64,000 nt of DNA from Sedimentisphaera salicampi (GTDB lineage: Bacteria; Planctomycetota; Phycisphaerae; Sedimentisphaerales; Sedimentisphaeraceae), in assembly GCF_002117005.1 (NCBI RefSeq), contig NZ_CP021023.1, positions 1,054,001 to 1,118,000 of the forward strand, in the 5' to 3' direction. The notes under the pieces were generated by a model. It had not been told where the DNA came from and did not search any database. It saw only the letters and a list, made by a program, of their open reading frames with translations. Both the position numbers and the translations under genes were made by a program. Positions 62,723-64,000 of the stretch are shown piece after piece. Position 1 is the stretch's first letter, and the number at the start of each line of letters is the position of its first letter.

Positions 62723-64000
62723 TCTAATTCTCCCTTCCTTTCATTTTTGAATAATCTTTTCTCGAATACCCTCACCAGCGCCGGCAGCAGAAGGAGTGTG
62801 CCGACTCCGGAAACAGAGAGTATTGTTGCAAGCAGTATTCCAACTGTCTTATACGGTGTTAGCGGTGCAAGTATGAGCGGGAGGAAACCAACCGCAAGTA
62901 CTATAATATTACGGGTTATAGCAAGAGCAGGTTCAGCGAATACCGCCGGCACTGTCTTCTTCCAGGAATTTCCGAACTGCGGATAGAGTGCCCGGGTTCT
63001 GGCAAGGAAATGGATTGCAAAGTCGATAGCAAGCCCGAGCGTCATGGAGCTGAGAACTGCAACCGGCATATCGTAATCCTTGCCTACAAGCCCTACGCCG
63101 CCGTATATTGCAACGATTGTGATTGTTAGCGGTATCATAGACATCAGTCCCCATAGAGGAGAGCGGAAAAGCAGAGCCATCATAAGGAATACTACGATAA
63201 AGCTTCCTGCGAATGCCTCAAGCATACCGTTTACCATCTTCTTCTGCCAGATCACGTTGATGTATGTAAGCCCGTACCAGTGATGCTCAAGGTTTTTCGG
63301 CGGCGGATTATCTGCGATGTAGTCGTTAATCTCATCAACAACTTTCGTCATATCCTTGTTATCCCCGCTCTTGAGCTGCACCCAGAGACTTGATTTCTTG
63401 TAGTCAGGTGTTACAAAGTGCCAGAGATCTCCCGGGCGATGGCTGGACTGATAAGTTAGCATACATTGAGCCACAGCCTGCGGGGTATCGGGAACTTTGA
63501 ACTCGCTCTCCTTGCCTTCGAAAAGCTCGCGGTGCACTGTTTTCACAATGTCCGTTACGGAGTTGGATTTTCCTACCACGCCTGTATCTGCAAGCTCCAC
63601 CTGAAGGTCTTCGATATACTCAAGCACCTCAGGGTCTTTGAAAGTATCATCAAGCTGTTCTGCTTCATTGATAAACAGCGATGCCTCATCAAGGGCAAAG
63701 GCCATCTCCCCTTCTGCTTTGCTGAGCTCATCCTCGTTTTCAGCTTTCAGGCTTTCAAGCAGGCCGGCCGGACTTTTAGCAGTTTCGCCTTGTTCAGAAA
63801 TGCTCGCTTTGAGCTCCTTAAACACCTCTACTGCCTCTGGCCAGCTTTCCTGTTGATACTGTTTAATCTTAGCATCGGCCTTTTCCTTTAATGTCTGAGC
63901 AAGTTTTTCTGCGGCCTCTTTTGGACTGCCCTCTTTGCTTTCAAGGGCAAGATAGGCCATATAAGTCCCGCCGAAATGCTCATTAAGCACTCTGTCCGCC
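62719..64000 (-). CDS. RND/MMPL-family exporter (partial, N-terminus off the right edge)
   Basis: At least 427 residues; the frame continues through 64000 (ADRVLNEHFGGTYMAYL reads across an internal GTG at 63990), so the true start is outside the window. A periplasmic, helix-rich segment (1-250) is followed by five or six membrane helices: VNGMLEAFAGSFIVVFLMMALLF, LWGLMSMIPLTITIVAIYG, LSSMTLGLAIDFAIHFLAR (family motif with D and the GLA.DF site), and ATILSVSGVGTLLLLPALV. Members export lipids or lipid-like compounds. It heads the operon with the LolA-like protein. Confidence 0.88.
   Translation of the reverse strand, partial: ADRVLNEHFGGTYMAYLALESKEGSPKEAAEKLAQTLKEKADAKIKQYQQESWPEAVEVFKELKASISEQGETAKSPAGLLESLKAENEDELSKAEGEMAFALDEASLFINEAEQLDDTFKDPEVLEYIEDLQVELADTGVVGKSNSVTDIVKTVHRELFEGKESEFKVPDTPQAVAQCMLTYQSSHRPGDLWHFVTPDYKKSSLWVQLKSGDNKDMTKVVDEINDYIADNPPPKNLEHHWYGLTYINVIWQKKMVNGMLEAFAGSFIVVFLMMALLFRSPLWGLMSMIPLTITIVAIYGGVGLVGKDYDMPVAVLSSMTLGLAIDFAIHFLARTRALYPQFGNSWKKTVPAVFAEPALAITRNIIVLAVGFLPLILAPLTPYKTVGILLATILSVSGVGTLLLLPALVRVFEKRLFKNERKGELE

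Overview
The window looks like a chromosome segment from an anaerobic, marine or hypersaline planctomycete of the class Phycisphaerae, most likely the Sedimentisphaerales. The evidence is the mix of Tat-signal sulfatases (six here), pseudopilins with the H-X9-DG motif, a PEP-CTERM anchor, dockerin-like repeats, GxGYxYP glycosidases, a giant beta-helix protein and a secretin with a repeat-rich N-terminus. The genus is inference.

Layout. (1) 1-5962, minus: a secreted M6 metalloprotease/beta-helix protein of at least 1987 residues that runs off the left edge. (2) 6060-22786, housekeeping and surface genes: a secretin-like protein, tsaB, a pseudopilin, two sulfatases, a TorF-like porin, argJ, three small conserved genes, and an operon of PhoD-like phosphatase, hypothetical protein and metal-type permease. 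(3) 23456-24660: a tRNA-Lys gene with the C-terminal stump of a tyrosine recombinase ending inside it, then a decayed insertion sequence. (4) 24680-48538: a polysaccharide-utilisation island of about 24 kb. (5) 48539-48980: further decayed mobile DNA sharing two repeats with the left border. (6) 49167-64000, core genes: an SGNH hydrolase, the nrdR-aminotransferase-tatC-tsaD run, uvrA, a carbohydrate porin, a DtxR-FeoA regulator, and a membrane cluster (beta-barrel protein, peroxiredoxin, LolA-like protein, RND transporter) that runs off the right edge.

The island is the most interesting part. A XylR/AraC-type regulator sits between two divergent units. The minus unit encodes a GxGYxYP glycosidase (interrupted by an in-frame TAG) and two sulfatases. 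The plus unit encodes a PEP-CTERM jelly-roll protein, a double jelly-roll/dockerin-like protein, a pseudopilin, a second GxGYxYP glycosidase, a GH130 phosphorylase, a helical glycosidase, a sodium/solute symporter, two sulfatases and a UroD-like protein. Both promoter regions carry the same two-half-site direct repeat with a 21-bp period, a good candidate operator for the regulator. The set reads as binding, desulfation, hydrolysis, uptake and phosphorolysis of a sulfated glycan. GH130 hints at a mannoside, but the substrate cannot be read from sequence.

TatC (51812-52615) fits the twin-arginine signals on the sulfatases. The DtxR-type regulator (58830-59588) lies just downstream of a porin whose promoter is covered by two dyads, one of them DtxR-box-like.
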